The notes: a model not told the origin generated them from the letters alone. Counted from the first letter of the stretch, positions 25,404 through 35,143 are shown. The stretch: DNA of 42,658 nt from Akkermansia muciniphila (GCA_945860285.1 CAMAQB010000021.1:1-42658); one strand, 5' to 3'. Translations and numbers: made by a program.

Positions 25404-26681
25404 TCAGGGTTTGAGTGTTTTCGGTCGGGCATTGTTGAACTGATCGAGAGCCGTTTGCAACAACTTTGCCGCATCGGCGGCACCCCCTTGCAATTCGCCG
25501 ATCGCCAGCGGATTCTTTTCCCCGCTGTCTTTGGCCCGATCGAAAAATCTGCCGTCGCGGTAGAGTTTGAATCGTTGATCAAATGCGAACTCGGTGACCT
25601 TCATGCTGTTGCCCTGCCACGGCGAATACCAGGAATAGATCCACTGGCGCGGATTGCCTTTTTCACGGCGCAACTGCGGGTAAAAACTTCGTCCGTCGAG
25701 TTTGCCGATCGCCTCGTCCTTGATTCCCACCGCATCGCAAATGGTCGGCAGGAAATCCGTGGTATCGACAAGATCCGCGCACACCGTGCCCTTGGCGATC
25801 TGTCCGGGCCAGTTGACAATCACCGGCACATGCATGCCCGCATCGACCGTGCTGCCTTTTTTTCCCGTGACCAGCGTCTGCCCCATCATGGATCGGGTGC
25901 CCGCACCGGTGCCATTGTCGCCGAGAAACAAGATCAGCGTGTTTTCACGCAATCCCTGCTCCTCGAGTCGGGCGACAAGTTTGCCCACGAGTTTGTCCAT
26001 GTACGCGACCATGTCGGCGAAATGTGCGGACGACTTGTTGACCTTCTCACCCGTTGCATTTGGATCCCAATCCTTGCTGTCGGGTGTCGGCTGATAGGGA
26101 TCATGGGTCAGCATCATTGGATAATAAATGAAAAAAGGCTGCGCTTTCTTCCGCGTGATGAAATCGAGGACATAGTCGCTGACCAGATCAGGTCCGTATT
26201 CACCCTTGCTGTAGTCCTTGACTACACCATTGATTTCCAGCCCGGGGTTGGCGTAGCGCGGCGGTCGTCGCGTATGCTGCCACAGGCAATACTCCTCGAA
26301 GCCGTACGCCTTCGGCTGATCGAGGTCATGGCCGAGTTGCCATTTCCCGGCCATGCAGGTTGCGTATCCCGCCTTTTGCAAATGATTGCCGAATGTCACC
26401 GCCTTGCGGTCCATGTTGCCGAAGTTGATGTAGTTGCGCACGTTCGACAAACCGGTCATGAGCTGCACCCGGCTCGGCGTACACAAAGGCTGGGCATATC
26501 CATGGGTAAACCGGGCACCCTGGGCGGCCAGCGAGTCGAGCACAGGGGTTTTGTAGGAACTACCTCCGTTCGCACCGATGGTTTCATAGCCGAGGTCGTC
26601 GGCGAGAATCAGGATGACATTGGGTTTGGCTCCGACCCATGGAACCACGGCAAACAGCATTGCGACAATCAGGCGTTTCAT
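25404..26681 (-). CDS. Secreted arylsulfatase (formylglycine sulfatase, S1 family), CTPSR active site
   Basis: 425 residues with a signal peptide (about 1-18, VGA). [18 protein letters not shown] carries the metal aspartates (28, 29). The active-site block is [14 protein letters not shown] with Cys67 in a standard C-T-P-S-R core. Further motifs are [13 protein letters not shown] and LFLGDNGTG. The sequence is distinct from the other sulfatase, so the two likely attack different linkages. The start codon overlaps the stop of the upstream acetylesterase (four-base ATGA type) and its own stop is one base before the next sulfatase start, so all three are probably translated together from one mRNA. 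Confidence 0.93.
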   Translation of the reverse strand: MKRLIVAMLFAVVPWVGAKPNVILILADDLGYETIGANGGSSYKTPVLDSLAAQGARFTHGYAQPLCTPSRVQLMTGLSNVRNYINFGNMDRKAVTFGNHLQKAGYATCMAGKWQLGHDLDQPKAYGFEEYCLWQHTRRPPRYANPGLEINGVVKDYSKGEYGPDLVSDYVLDFITRKKAQPFFIYYPMMLTHDPYQPTPDSKDWDPNATGEKVNKSSAHFADMVAYMDKLVGKLVARLEEQGLRENTLILFLGDNGTGAGTRSMMGQTLVTGKKGSTVDAGMHVPVIVNWPGQIAKGTVCADLVDTTDFLPTICDAVGIKDEAIGKLDGRSFYPQLRREKGNPRQWIYSWYSPWQGNSMKVTEFAFDQRFKLYRDGRFFDRAKDSGEKNPLAIGELQGGAADAAKLLQTALDQFNNARPKTLKP

Positions 26682-27394
26682 GGCTGAGCGGGTGGATTAT
26701 TTTCCTTGCCTAGCAATTCCACTGCTTTCGCGGCGAATCGTTTGCCGAGTTCAACGAAACCTTCCTTGGTGCAGTGCAGGTCGTTTTTCGGACCGTTGAG
26801 GTCGTCGCAATCCACCCAGGCGCCACGGGTGTCGCCGGTTGCGACTTTTACCTGGATGTCCCTCACCGCATCCCAATGTTTCTGGCCATTCTGATGGTCG
26901 CTCAAACGCCCGATGACCATCGCCGTCGCGGGTTGTTTGAGATCCTCGCGCACACTCGCGATCAATCCCTTCAGTGCCTGTTGGTAGGATTCCGACAGTC
27001 CGCTCTTGGCATCGCGTTCGCCCTGCATCCAGGAAAAGACAACGCTGTCCGGCTTTTTGCCCTCGGTTGCTTTTTTCACGCGCTCCATCAGTTCGACATA
27101 CAAGTCGCCCGGCGGCAGATCCGCACCCGAGGCCGAGGCATCATGGGGCCCCGTCCAGTTTTTCCACCAACGCCTGATCGGCGTGCCACCGACGGCGAAC
27201 TTGACGACAATCACCTCGTCATGAGGGAATGCCTTCACAACGGCCGGGGTGAAGGAATTGTCGGGATTGACACCCTCCATGTTCGATTGGCCGGAGAGTA
27301 TGAACAAACGGACTTTTTTCGCATCGACCGCACCGGCTCCGTTGCAGAGAAAAAAACCGCAGGCAATCAACGTGAAGAGTTGGCGATGTGACAT
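26678..27394 (-). CDS. Secreted SASA/CE6-type acetylesterase
   Basis: 238 residues with a signal peptide (about 1-25). The SGNH-like fold of the sialate O-acetylesterase/CE6 family is indicated by [11 protein letters not shown] (nucleophile Ser37), [13 protein letters not shown] (oxyanion Gly), [10 protein letters not shown] and a C-terminal [10 protein letters not shown] (Asp205/His207). It should remove acetyl esters from a carbohydrate. As first gene of the operon with two sulfatases it fits a pathway that strips acetyl and sulfate groups from a glycan before depolymerisation. No glycoside hydrolase is present within the operon. Confidence 0.85.
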   Translation of the reverse strand: MSHRQLFTLIACGFFLCNGAGAVDAKKVRLFILSGQSNMEGVNPDNSFTPAVVKAFPHDEVIVVKFAVGGTPIRRWWKNWTGPHDASASGADLPPGDLYVELMERVKKATEGKKPDSVVFSWMQGERDAKSGLSESYQQALKGLIASVREDLKQPATAMVIGRLSDHQNGQKHWDAVRDIQVKVATGDTRGAWVDCDDLNGPKNDLHCTKEGFVELGKRFAAKAVELLGKENNPPAQP

Positions 27395-27450
27395 GGTGCC
27401 AACGTAGCGGCAGCGGCAAAAAACCCAAGCAAAAAAACTCCCGCCATTGT

Positions 27451-27788
27451 TCCACGGCGACCAAGCTAGGGAGAGATGTTTACCGACGTAGTAATTGTCC
27501 AGTAATGCTTTCAGGCGTTACCTAGTCGTGCTTTTTTGGTAGGTTTGATCGTTTTTGGGGAGGTTGATCGCGATTCTGCGCACGGTGCCCAGGTTCTTCG
27601 CGGTGTGGCCCTGAGAGGTTTGGTGGTGATTTTCTCGTAAGGCCGTGTCTAGAACCCAGTGGCAGCTGTTTTTCTATGCTCCAATGCTTTCGGATGTGCG
27701 CGCCTTGTTGCTGAGCATTACTGGCGAGTTTAAGTTATAAAAAGCCTTTAATCTATCAAGCTTTTCCCTGGCTTGATCGCCGTGGGCG
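27451..27788 (-). mobile_element. Remnant of an ISAs1-type insertion sequence, internally deleted
   Basis: Both ends carry the motif CCACGGCGAYCAAG followed by YAGGGA: direct at 27452-27477 and inverted at 27763-27787, where it continues as CAGGGAAAAGC. Between them on the minus strand is a C-terminal transposase fragment only. The element is about 340 bases against roughly 1.2-1.3 kb for a complete ISAs1 copy, so most of the transposase is deleted. The same end motif bounds 11758-12055. Target duplications were not identified. Confidence 0.6.
27518..27702 (-). pseudogene. ISAs1-family transposase C-terminal fragment, frameshifted
   Basis: On the minus strand, AHIRKHWSIEKQL is followed, after a one-base shift near 27659-27663, by WVLDTALRENHHQ, GHTAKNLGTVRRIAINL and a stop at 27520-27518. 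This matches the ordered C-terminal blocks of ISAs1 (H-repeat) transposases: RxHWxIEN-LHWVLDVxFxED and GHAAENLAVLRRIALNLL. The DDE acidic residues upstream of this segment are absent. It cannot encode an active enzyme. Confidence 0.75.
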
Positions 27789-27805
27789 GGAATGGAGGCC
27801 CGGGT

Positions 27806-28015
27806 TCAAATTGATTGATTATCGCCGTTGCATGGATCGTCATGTTCGACTGTTGCATTTATGATGGCGCATTTTTTTTCCAGTCTCCTCTGGCCCAATA
27901 AATTCGCGAACACTATCAGGGATAGAATGGCGGCTACTGGCATCCAGATTGCAATTGCCACAAACGAAAGTCCTCCAACCGCGTTCAGCGCAGGATGCGG
28001 CTCAAAATGCGGCAT
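27806..28015 (-). CDS. Hypothetical small membrane protein
   Basis: 69 residues from an ATG at 28013-28015 (MPHFEPHP). A GGAGGA tract lies 12 bases upstream, a long but possible spacing; a GTG seven codons earlier is the alternative start. One strong hydrophobic helix (about residues 13-37, LSFVAIAIWMPVAAILSLIVFAN) is followed by a basic QRRLEKK stop-transfer segment and an acidic tail. No family is recognised. It stands between the insertion-sequence remnant and ilvC, without obvious partners, and may not be expressed. Confidence 0.4.
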   Translation of the reverse strand: MPHFEPHPALNAVGGLSFVAIAIWMPVAAILSLIVFANLLGQRRLEKKCAIINATVEHDDPCNGDNQSI

Positions 28016-28207
28016 GAATGATATCGATCCTCCCACAGAGGGGAAGGTCTTTTTTCTGGCACGCTCAAACTAATGCCACACAGAAGTTCACATGAATCCT
28101 TCAGTGTCCCCAGAGGGATTCAGTGGCATCAGTGGTTCAATCGCACAGTTCAACCCTGATGGCTTCCAAGCCACGGTCTGCTCGTTCGTTTTTTTTGCGA
28201 ATCGCAA

Positions 28208-29254
28208 TTACTTCGAATCCGCGATGAAACTGGCCTGGGCCGATCCCTTCGCGATCTTCTTGCTCTTGATCCAGCTCATCTGACCGCGCAGGCGCTCGCC
28301 GACTTTTTCAATCGGATGAGCGGCTTCGGCTTTGCGGATGGCATTGAAGTTCTTGTTGCCGCCGGCGAATTCCGCCGTCCACTCCTTGGCAAAGTTGCCG
28401 TCTTCGATCGCCTTGAGCTGCTTGCGCATGCGCTCTTTCACCGACTTGTCGATGATCTTCGGTCCCACGGTGACATCGCCGTACTCGGCGGTTTCGGAAA
28501 CCGAGAAGCGCATTCCAGCAATGCCCTGCTCGTTCATGAGGTCGACGATCAGTTTGAGTTCGTGCAGGCACTCGAAATACGCCATCTCGGGTTGATAGCC
28601 GGCCTCGACCAGCACTTCGTAACCCGCTTTGACAAGGGCGGTCGCGCCGCCGCAGAGCACACACTGCTCACCGAACAAGTCGGTCACGGTTTCCTCACGG
28701 AAGTTGGTTTCGAACACCCCGGCACGGGTGCAGCCGACGCCGCGCGCCCAGGCCAGTGCGGTTTCCTTGGCTTTGCCGCTGGCATCGTTGTGCACCGCGA
28801 TCAAACCGGGAACGCCCTTGCCATTGACAAACTGCGAGCGCACGGTGTGGCCGGGGCCCTTGGGAGCCACCATGATCACATCGACATCCTTCGGCGTGAC
28901 GATGGTTTTGAAATGCACGGCGAATCCGTGGGAGAACAACAGGGTCTTGCCCTTGGTGAGGTTTTTCTCAATGTCCTTGGCATACACCGAGGGCACCACG
29001 GTATCGGGTGTGGCGACAAAAATCACATCGGCGGCCTTCACGGCGTCGGCTGTTTCCATGACTTCGAAGCCGAATTTTTTCGCCACTTCCCAGGACTTGG
29101 ATTTTTTGTAGAGTCCGATGATAACCTTGAGTCCGCTGTCCTTCAGGTTGAGCGCATGCGCGTGTCCCTGCGAACCGAAGCCGATCACGGCGAGGGTTTT
29201 TTTCTTCAACGGAGCGAGCGAGGCATCTTTGTTGGTGTAAATCTTGGCAGCCAT
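28208..29254 (-). CDS. ilvC: Ketol-acid reductoisomerase, class I
   Basis: 348 residues. The NADPH fold starts with [21 protein letters not shown] (21-41). The conserved [14 protein letters not shown] block and the knotted C-terminal domain follow, with [33 protein letters not shown] carrying the Mg-binding Asp and Glu, and [11 protein letters not shown]. The size is that of class I enzymes. It converts acetolactate or acetohydroxybutyrate to the dihydroxy acids in valine, leucine and isoleucine synthesis. A promoter can be seen 64 bases upstream. No ilvB, ilvN or leu genes are next to it in this window; trpF lies upstream on the same strand, separated by 153 bases. Confidence 0.97.
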   Translation of the reverse strand: MAAKIYTNKDASLAPLKKKTLAVIGFGSQGHAHALNLKDSGLKVIIGLYKKSKSWEVAKKFGFEVMETADAVKAADVIFVATPDTVVPSVYAKDIEKNLTKGKTLLFSHGFAVHFKTIVTPKDVDVIMVAPKGPGHTVRSQFVNGKGVPGLIAVHNDASGKAKETALAWARGVGCTRAGVFETNFREETVTDLFGEQCVLCGGATALVKAGYEVLVEAGYQPEMAYFECLHELKLIVDLMNEQGIAGMRFSVSETAEYGDVTVGPKIIDKSVKERMRKQLKAIEDGNFAKEWTAEFAGGNKNFNAIRKAEAAHPIEKVGERLRGQMSWIKSKKIAKGSAQASFIADSK

Positions 29255-29317
29255 AAATGTGTTGTTTGTTTCAGGATTTGCCGCCGTTTCGGATGACCCG
29301 GGAGACGACGGAGCGCG

Positions 29318-29346
29318 AAACTGCCAAGAAAACGCAGGACCGTCAA
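29318..29346 (-). promoter_or_regulatory. Probable ilvC promoter
   Basis: On the minus strand TTGACG (29346-29341) and CAGTTT (29323-29318) with a 17-base spacer, 63 bases upstream of the ilvC start. No leader peptide rich in branched-chain codons was seen between promoter and gene. Confidence 0.45.
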
Positions 29347-29407
29347 GAAATTGATGCGTTACTTTTTTGCAATCGCGGACTGCTGAAAAGGAAATCAGCG
29401 CCAGTCG

Positions 29408-30082
29408 TTAGAGCACCCGCATCAGGTCATCCACCTTGGCGAAATCCTTGATTCCCGGCGAGACTTCGGCTCCCGATGCCACATCGAGGGCGGCGGGATG
29501 CACCTGGCTCACGGCATCGGCTGCATTGGCGGGCGTGATCCCGCCTGCGAGCAGCAGCGGTACGGTCGGCAACAACAAGCCGGCCTGCTGCGCGAGACTC
29601 CAGTCGAAGGGATGTCCCGTGCCTCCGTAAACGCCGGGGGCGGCGGTGTCGAGCAACAATCCATCGGCATGCGCGAAGTGGCTCAACCCGTCGAGATCCA
29701 CGGCATCGCGAATGCCGCAAGCCTTGATGCACGGAATGTTCATTGCCTGCAATTCGGCAAGTTCGCCGGGGCTTTCATCGCCGTGAAGCTGGGCGGCATC
29801 GATGATGCCACTGCGAAAAACCTCCGCGATGTAGTCAGGCCGGGCGTTAACAAACACGCCGACGCGAAGGATTTTTCCAGCGACATCCCGCAGCCAGGGC
29901 GCGGCGTCATCGGGACTGATGAAACGCTTCGACAAAGGCCAGAAATTCACCCCCAGCGCGTGAACCATCCGATCGACCAGGCCCTGCGCGTCATCCGCAC
30001 GGATGACGCCGCAGATTTTCAGCGAACAGGACGAAGGATCGAGGAATGTTTCCAACAAAGGTTGCACGGCCCGACTATGCAT
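29408..30082 (-). CDS. trpF: Phosphoribosylanthranilate isomerase
   Basis: 224 residues from the ATG at 30080-30082; ATGs at 30121 and 30175 give longer N-termini without family similarity, so the start is uncertain. TrpF barrel motifs occur in order: SLKICGVIRADDA (general base Cys), ALGVNFWPLSKR, RVGVFVNA, DAAQLHGDES (catalytic Asp region near QLHG), LLLDT...GGTGHPFDW, LLLAGGITPANAADAV and ALDVASGAEVSPGIKD. It isomerises N-(5-phosphoribosyl)anthranilate in tryptophan synthesis. It is not adjacent to other trp genes, which suggests the trp pathway is dispersed in this genome. Confidence 0.93.
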   Translation of the reverse strand: MHSRAVQPLLETFLDPSSCSLKICGVIRADDAQGLVDRMVHALGVNFWPLSKRFISPDDAAPWLRDVAGKILRVGVFVNARPDYIAEVFRSGIIDAAQLHGDESPGELAELQAMNIPCIKACGIRDAVDLDGLSHFAHADGLLLDTAAPGVYGGTGHPFDWSLAQQAGLLLPTVPLLLAGGITPANAADAVSQVHPAALDVASGAEVSPGIKDFAKVDDLMRVL

Positions 30083-30262
30083 GCCGACCGCCGGATTGTC
30101 GAAAAAAATACATGGATGCATTGCTCCGTAAACGAACACTGGAACAGAAACATGCTTTGCAGGCATCGCACGCACTACCTAGCCTCTGGGCATTGTGGTG
30201 AAAACCATTGCCTCATTGAAAGAAGAGCGCAAACTCACAACGTAGGCAACTGACTCTGCTGG

Positions 30263-32620
30263 ATGAGCTCTTCGTTGTTACTGTCACTTCTTGTCATTCT
30301 GACCATCACGGTGCCTGACGCCCGTGCCAATGAGAAACCACCACCCCCAAAGATCCAGTTCAATCGGGACATCCGCCCGATTCTCTCGGATGCCTGTTTT
30401 CACTGTCACGGTCCGGACAAAAACGCGCGCGAAGCAGGTCTGCGCTTGGACATTCGCGAGCAAGCTTTGAAGGAAGCGGAATCGGGCGAAATTCCGATCG
30501 TGCCAGGGCAACCGGAGAAGAGTGCACTTGTCACTAGGATTCTATCGGACGACGCCGAGGAACGCATGCCACCGCCCAAAGCGCACAAGGTTTTGACTAC
30601 CGCGCAAAAGGAATTATTAAAAACGTGGATTGCCCAAGGTGCGGAGTATCAGCTTCACTGGGCGTATCTGCCGATCCAAAGACCGCCGGTTCCGACATTG
30701 GACCTGCATCCAGTGGACGCTTTCATTCGCCAACAACTGGCTGCGGAGAATTTGCAACATGCTCCCGAGGCGGACAAAGTCACACTCATCCGCCGGGTGA
30801 CGCTCGACCTCACCGGGCTGCCGCCCACTCCTGCCGAGGTCGATGCATTCATCAATGATGCCGCACCGGGTGCCTATGAACGGGTGGTGGACCGCCTGCT
30901 GGCCTCGCCGCATTACGGCGAACGCATGGCCGTGGATTGGCTGGATGGCGCGCGCTTCGCCGACACCAACGGCTATCAGGTGGATCGCGACCGCACACTC
31001 CATGCCTGGCGCGACTGGGTGATTGCCGCCTTCAATAAAAACCAGCGCTTCGATCAGTTCACCATCGAACAAATCGCCGGCGACCTGCTGCCGAACGCCA
31101 CGCTAGAACAGCGAATCGCCACCGGCTTCAATCGCAACCACATGATCAACGAGGAAGGGGGCATTACCGAAGAGGAATTCCTCGCCGAATACACGGCGGA
31201 CCGTGTGGAAACGACGGCCACGGTTTGGCTGGCGCAGACCTTCAACTGCACCCGTTGTCACGACCACAAGTTCGACCCCTTCACGCAGCGGGATTTTTAC
31301 AGCCTGAAAGCCTTTTTCCACAACGTCTCCGAAAAAGGTGTTGGGGAATACAATGCGCCCACAAACAAGAGCAGCCCGCCGTTTCTCCCGTTGCCTACTG
31401 CGGAGCTCACAGCGGGGATTGCGGCGATCAAAACGGAGATCGAAACAGCAAAGTTGGATCAAAGTCCCGCAGCAAAGAATCGGATTGCGGAACTGACAAA
31501 GTCTCTAACAAAAATGGAAGCGGACATTTCGGTCACGCTGGTGATGAACGAGGCCCAGCCGCGCGACACCTTCATTCTGTTGCGCGGTGTGTTTGACCAG
31601 CGTGGAGAAAAAGTCACCGCCACCACTCCCGCCGCGTTGCCGCCTATGCCCGCTGAACTCCCCCGCAACCGCCTCGGACTTGCGCGCTGGCTTGTCGATC
31701 CAGCAAACCCGCTGCCCGCACGCGTGACCGTCAATCGCTTTTGGCAGATGCTGTTTGGCACCGGACTCGTGCGCACGGCGGAAGACTTCGGATCGCAGGG
31801 CGAACCGCCGAGCCATCCGGAACTGATTGACTGGCTGGCATCGGAGTTTTTTTCCAGCGGATGGGACATGAAAGCCATGATGCGCTTGTTGGTCACCAGT
31901 GCGACCTATCGGCAAAGCTCAAAGCTCACGCCCGCGGCGCACGAACGCGATCCGGGCAACCGCTTGCTCGCCCGCGGTCCGCGCTTCCGCTTGCAGGGCG
32001 AATTCGTGCGCGACCAGGCACTCGCCGCCAGTGGTCTGTTGGTGGAGAAAATCGGCGGCCCCTCGGTGAAACCGTATCATCCTCCCGGGCTCTACGAACA
32101 AGTGGTCAATCAGAAGGACAATCCCAAGGCCACTTATACCCAGGACACGGGCGAAAACCTCCATCGCCGCAGTCTTTATACATACTGGAAACGCTCGGTG
32201 CCGAACCCTGCGATGCTGCTCTTCGACGCACCGTTTCGCGAGACCTGCACCTTGCGCCGACCACGCACGAACACGCCCCTGCAAGCGCTCAATCTGCTCA
32301 ATGATCCGACCTACGTCGAAGCCGCACGATTCCTGGCGCAGCGGATGTTGTTGGAAGGAGGGGCATCCATTGAATCGCGGCTGAGTCATGGCTTCCGGCT
32401 CATCACGGCACGACTTCCCCGACCTAACGAAATACAAATTCTTAAAATTTCGTTAGAACATAATCTCGCTGAATACAAAACCGACCCCGCCGGTGCGGCA
32501 GGTTTGATCAAAGTCGGCGAAGCCACTACCAATGCCACATTGGATGTTTCGGAACTGGCCGCATACACCTCGCTCGCAAGCACCATGCTGAATCTCGATG
32601 AAACGGTGACAAAGGAATAA
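30263..32620 (+). CDS. PSD1 and planctomycete cytochrome c domain protein (PSCyt1-DUF1549-DUF1553)
   Basis: 785 residues. A signal peptide (about 1-23, ARA) precedes a planctomycete-type cytochrome c domain: IQFNRDIRPILSDACFHCHG with the haem motif CFHCH at 45-49, AREAGLRLD, and MPPPKAHKVLT with the distal Met. DUF1549 follows (RRVTLDLTGLPPTPAEVDAF; YGERMAVDWLDGARFADTNGYQ; CTRCHDHKFDPFTQRDFYSL), then DUF1553 (NRLGLARWLVDPANPL; VNRFWQMLFGTGLVRTAEDFGSQGEPPSHPELIDWLA; RRPRTNTPLQALNLLNDP). This is a full-length member of a family greatly expanded in Planctomycetota and Verrucomicrobiota. It has no proven function; a periplasmic redox step on carbohydrate is a common guess. The DUF1501 gene follows after six bases, the usual partnership. 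Confidence 0.94.
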   Translation: MSSSLLLSLLVILTITVPDARANEKPPPPKIQFNRDIRPILSDACFHCHGPDKNAREAGLRLDIREQALKEAESGEIPIVPGQPEKSALVTRILSDDAEERMPPPKAHKVLTTAQKELLKTWIAQGAEYQLHWAYLPIQRPPVPTLDLHPVDAFIRQQLAAENLQHAPEADKVTLIRRVTLDLTGLPPTPAEVDAFINDAAPGAYERVVDRLLASPHYGERMAVDWLDGARFADTNGYQVDRDRTLHAWRDWVIAAFNKNQRFDQFTIEQIAGDLLPNATLEQRIATGFNRNHMINEEGGITEEEFLAEYTADRVETTATVWLAQTFNCTRCHDHKFDPFTQRDFYSLKAFFHNVSEKGVGEYNAPTNKSSPPFLPLPTAELTAGIAAIKTEIETAKLDQSPAAKNRIAELTKSLTKMEADISVTLVMNEAQPRDTFILLRGVFDQRGEKVTATTPAALPPMPAELPRNRLGLARWLVDPANPLPARVTVNRFWQMLFGTGLVRTAEDFGSQGEPPSHPELIDWLASEFFSSGWDMKAMMRLLVTSATYRQSSKLTPAAHERDPGNRLLARGPRFRLQGEFVRDQALAASGLLVEKIGGPSVKPYHPPGLYEQVVNQKDNPKATYTQDTGENLHRRSLYTYWKRSVPNPAMLLFDAPFRETCTLRRPRTNTPLQALNLLNDPTYVEAARFLAQRMLLEGGASIESRLSHGFRLITARLPRPNEIQILKISLEHNLAEYKTDPAGAAGLIKVGEATTNATLDVSELAAYTSLASTMLNLDETVTKE

Positions 32621-32626
32621 CGCATC

Positions 32627-34060
32627 ATGAATCCGAATCCATTTCTCGACATCACCCGCCGCCAATTCCTTGGTCGCGCAAGCGCGGGCATCGGCGCGGC
32701 GGCGCTGGCTTCCTTGCTGAATCCGAAGTTGTCAGCCGCGCAGGGCCTCGCGGGACTTCCGCACTTCGCGCCGAAAGCAAAACGCGTGATCTGGCTCACC
32801 CAAGCCGGTGCGCCATCGCAGCTCGATCTCTTCGATTACAAACCGGGCTTGCGCGAGATGTTTGACAAAGACCTGCCCGACTCGGTCCGCAATGGTCAGC
32901 GGGTCACCGGCATGACTTCGGGTCAAGCGCGCTTCCCGATCGCGCCCTCTCTTTTCAGCTTCAAACAATACGGGCAGTCCGGCCACTGGCTGAGCGAGTT
33001 GCTGCCCCACACCGCACGACTTGCCGACGACCTTTGCATCATCCGCTCAATGCACACCGAGGCGATCAATCACGACCCGGCGATGACCATGTTGCAGACC
33101 GGCAGCCAGGTCGCCGGTCGACCGTCATTCGGCTCGTGGATGTCCTATGGTCTGGGTTCCGACAACGCCGACCTGCCCGCGTTTGTGGTGATGATTTCCC
33201 GGCCCAGTGGCAAAGGCAACGAACAACCGCTGCACGAACGCATGTGGAGTTCGGGATTCCTTTCGGCTCGCTACCAAGGTGTCCGCTTCAGTTCCGGCAA
33301 GGATCCGGTGTTGTTTCTAACGAACCCGCCCGGCATCAACCCGGCGCACCGTCGGGCGATGCTCGACGATCTTGCCGGCCTCAATAAGATCAAACTCGAC
33401 GACTACCAGGATCCGGAAATCCAGGCGCGCATCGACCAATACGAGATGGCCTTCCGCATGCAGTCGTCGGTCCCGGAACTCGCCGATCTCTCCAAAGAGC
33501 CCGCGTCGGTCTTCGAACACTACGGCCCGGAATCGCGCAAACCGGGCAGCTATGCGGCGAACTGCATTCTGGCACGCCGGCTCGCCGAGCGCGGCGTTCG
33601 ATTCATCCAACTCTATCACCGCGGTTGGGACCAGCACAGTGATCTGCCCCGCGACATCCGCACCCAGTGTTACGACACCGACCAGCCAAGCGCCGCCCTT
33701 GTCGAGGAGTTGAAAGAACGTGGCCTGCTGGAGGACACGGTGGTCATTTGGGGCGGCGAATTCGGACGCAGCAGCTATTCCCAAGGTCAACTCACCGCGA
33801 CAACTTATGGACGCGATCATCACCCGCGCTGCTATTCGCTCTGGCTCACCGGCGGTGGAGTGAAACGCGGCAGCATCATTGGCGAGACGGATGACTTTTC
33901 GTACAACATCATCAAGGATCCCGTGCACATCCACGACCTCAATGCGACCGTGCTGCACCTTCTTGGTATCGACCACACCCGTCTCACCGTCCGCAACCAG
34001 GGTCGTGACTATCGCCTCACCGATGTCCATGGAAAACTGGTGCAAGCCATCATGGCTTGA
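32627..34060 (+). CDS. DUF1501 protein with twin-arginine-type leader
   Basis: 477 residues. The N-terminus ITRRQFLGRASAGIGAAALASLL has the RRxFL core (Arg11-Arg12) of a twin-arginine export signal, so it should be exported folded, probably with a cofactor or metal. The body carries DUF1501 blocks: KAKRVIWLTQAGAPSQLDLFDYKP, LLPHTARLADDLCIIRSMHTEAINHDPAMTMLQTG, FIQLYHRGWDQHSDLPRDI, TVVIWGGEFGRSSYSQG and GRDHHPRCYSLWLTGGGVKRGSIIGETDDF, in the alkaline-phosphatase/sulfatase-like superfamily. It lies six bases after the PSD1 gene and just before the SUMF1 gene, so the three probably form an operon working on one extracytoplasmic substrate. Confidence 0.94.
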   Translation: MNPNPFLDITRRQFLGRASAGIGAAALASLLNPKLSAAQGLAGLPHFAPKAKRVIWLTQAGAPSQLDLFDYKPGLREMFDKDLPDSVRNGQRVTGMTSGQARFPIAPSLFSFKQYGQSGHWLSELLPHTARLADDLCIIRSMHTEAINHDPAMTMLQTGSQVAGRPSFGSWMSYGLGSDNADLPAFVVMISRPSGKGNEQPLHERMWSSGFLSARYQGVRFSSGKDPVLFLTNPPGINPAHRRAMLDDLAGLNKIKLDDYQDPEIQARIDQYEMAFRMQSSVPELADLSKEPASVFEHYGPESRKPGSYAANCILARRLAERGVRFIQLYHRGWDQHSDLPRDIRTQCYDTDQPSAALVEELKERGLLEDTVVIWGGEFGRSSYSQGQLTATTYGRDHHPRCYSLWLTGGGVKRGSIIGETDDFSYNIIKDPVHIHDLNATVLHLLGIDHTRLTVRNQGRDYRLTDVHGKLVQAIMA

Positions 34061-34093
34061 ATGCCGCCGCCTCGCTTAATAAACCCATCGCCC

Positions 34094-35143
34094 ATGTCCG
34101 CGCCTGACTCCACAGCCCCGATGCCTGCGCAACCACGGACAAGGATCCGCAGGTGGCTGCTGCCGCTTGGCGTGGTGCTGGGCTTGGCGGCGTGGTGGTA
34201 TTTCCGGCCTGCCCCGCGCGTGGCACCGGCGATGGTGCTGATTCCGGCGGGCGATTTTTTGATGGGAGATCAGTCGATGCCAGAAAGGGGAGAGCCCAAT
34301 GAACTTCCAGTACACACAGTGGAAGTGAGTGCATTTTCAATCGGGAACTGCGAGGTGACCAAGGCCGAGTGGGACGTGGTGAGGACCTGGGCGCGGCAAA
34401 ACGGTTTTACGGATCTTGCCGAGGGAAAAGGAAAGGCGGCGGATCATCCTGTGCAGAGCGTCTCATGGTATGATGTGGTGAAATGGTGCAATGCCAGCAG
34501 CATGCAGGAAGGCATGCAGCCATGCTACACGGTGTCAGGTGCAGTCTATCAGGTCGGGGAGAATGAGGGAGTCACCTGTGATTGGACTGCCAACGGCTAC
34601 CGCCTGCCGACCGAGGCGGAGTGGGAGAAAGCCGCCCGTGGGGGCAAGGTCGGAAAAGACTATCCGTGGGGAAATACCATCAGCCACCGTCGAGCGAATT
34701 TTCGCGAGGACATGTCGCCATCCAAGCTGACAAAATTGTGGAATGACATGTGGGACAAAATTTCTCCTGGGAGATCCCGCAGCGTTGGCACTGGTTATCA
34801 TCCGACCTATGAAACCGGAAATGAACCCTACACCTCACCGGTCGCGAGTTTTGCGGCCAATGGGTACGGTGTCCACGACACGGCGGGAAATTTGTGGGAA
34901 TGGTGCTGGGATTGCTATGAAGATTACCCTGCGAGCATGCAGACCGATCCGCGGGGAGGGGCTAGGAACTGGATCCGGGTGAGCCGGGGCGGCAGTTGGA
35001 TCAACGAAGCAACAGACTCCTGCGTCGCGGAGCGCAAAAATGACGATCCGAGGCGCTCCATCTACAACCTCGGCTTCCGGATCGCCCGCAGTTCCGTCCC
35101 ACCAGCCGACAGCAGGGAGCGGAGCGACGAGCCCGCGCGTTAG
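34094..35143 (+). CDS. SUMF1/FGE-sulfatase-domain membrane-anchored protein
   Basis: 349 residues from the ATG at 34094. An ATG right after the DUF1501 stop (34061) is possible, but a partial duplicate at 36875 has its ATG at the equivalent place. One transmembrane segment (about 21-37, WLLPLGVVLGLAAWWYF) anchors it. The C-type-lectin-like SUMF1 fold follows: MVLIPAGDFLMGD, HTVEVSAFSIGNCEVTKAEWD, VQSVSWYDVVKWCN, YRLPTEAEWEKAARGG, YPWGN, YGVHDTAGNLWEWCWDCY, RVSRGGSW and LGFRIAR. True formylglycine-generating enzymes carry two catalytic cysteines in the stretch after RGGSW; here only one Cys (TDSCVAER) is seen. It may therefore bind or act on something other than sulfatases. The gene closes the PSD1-DUF1501 operon. 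The tail SRERSDEPAR is hydrophilic. Confidence 0.88.
   Translation: MSAPDSTAPMPAQPRTRIRRWLLPLGVVLGLAAWWYFRPAPRVAPAMVLIPAGDFLMGDQSMPERGEPNELPVHTVEVSAFSIGNCEVTKAEWDVVRTWARQNGFTDLAEGKGKAADHPVQSVSWYDVVKWCNASSMQEGMQPCYTVSGAVYQVGENEGVTCDWTANGYRLPTEAEWEKAARGGKVGKDYPWGNTISHRRANFREDMSPSKLTKLWNDMWDKISPGRSRSVGTGYHPTYETGNEPYTSPVASFAANGYGVHDTAGNLWEWCWDCYEDYPASMQTDPRGGARNWIRVSRGGSWINEATDSCVAERKNDDPRRSIYNLGFRIARSSVPPADSRERSDEPAR

Noticed and set aside
28190-28216. Hairpin TTGCGAATCGCAA beside a T-run after ilvC as terminator
   Set aside because: For the minus-strand transcript the run following the stem is A, not T, so it cannot be an intrinsic terminator of ilvC.
28092-28283. 63-codon plus-strand open frame with a hydrophobic tail
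   Set aside because: Its 3' half is the complement of the ilvC end; no motif or promoter supports it.
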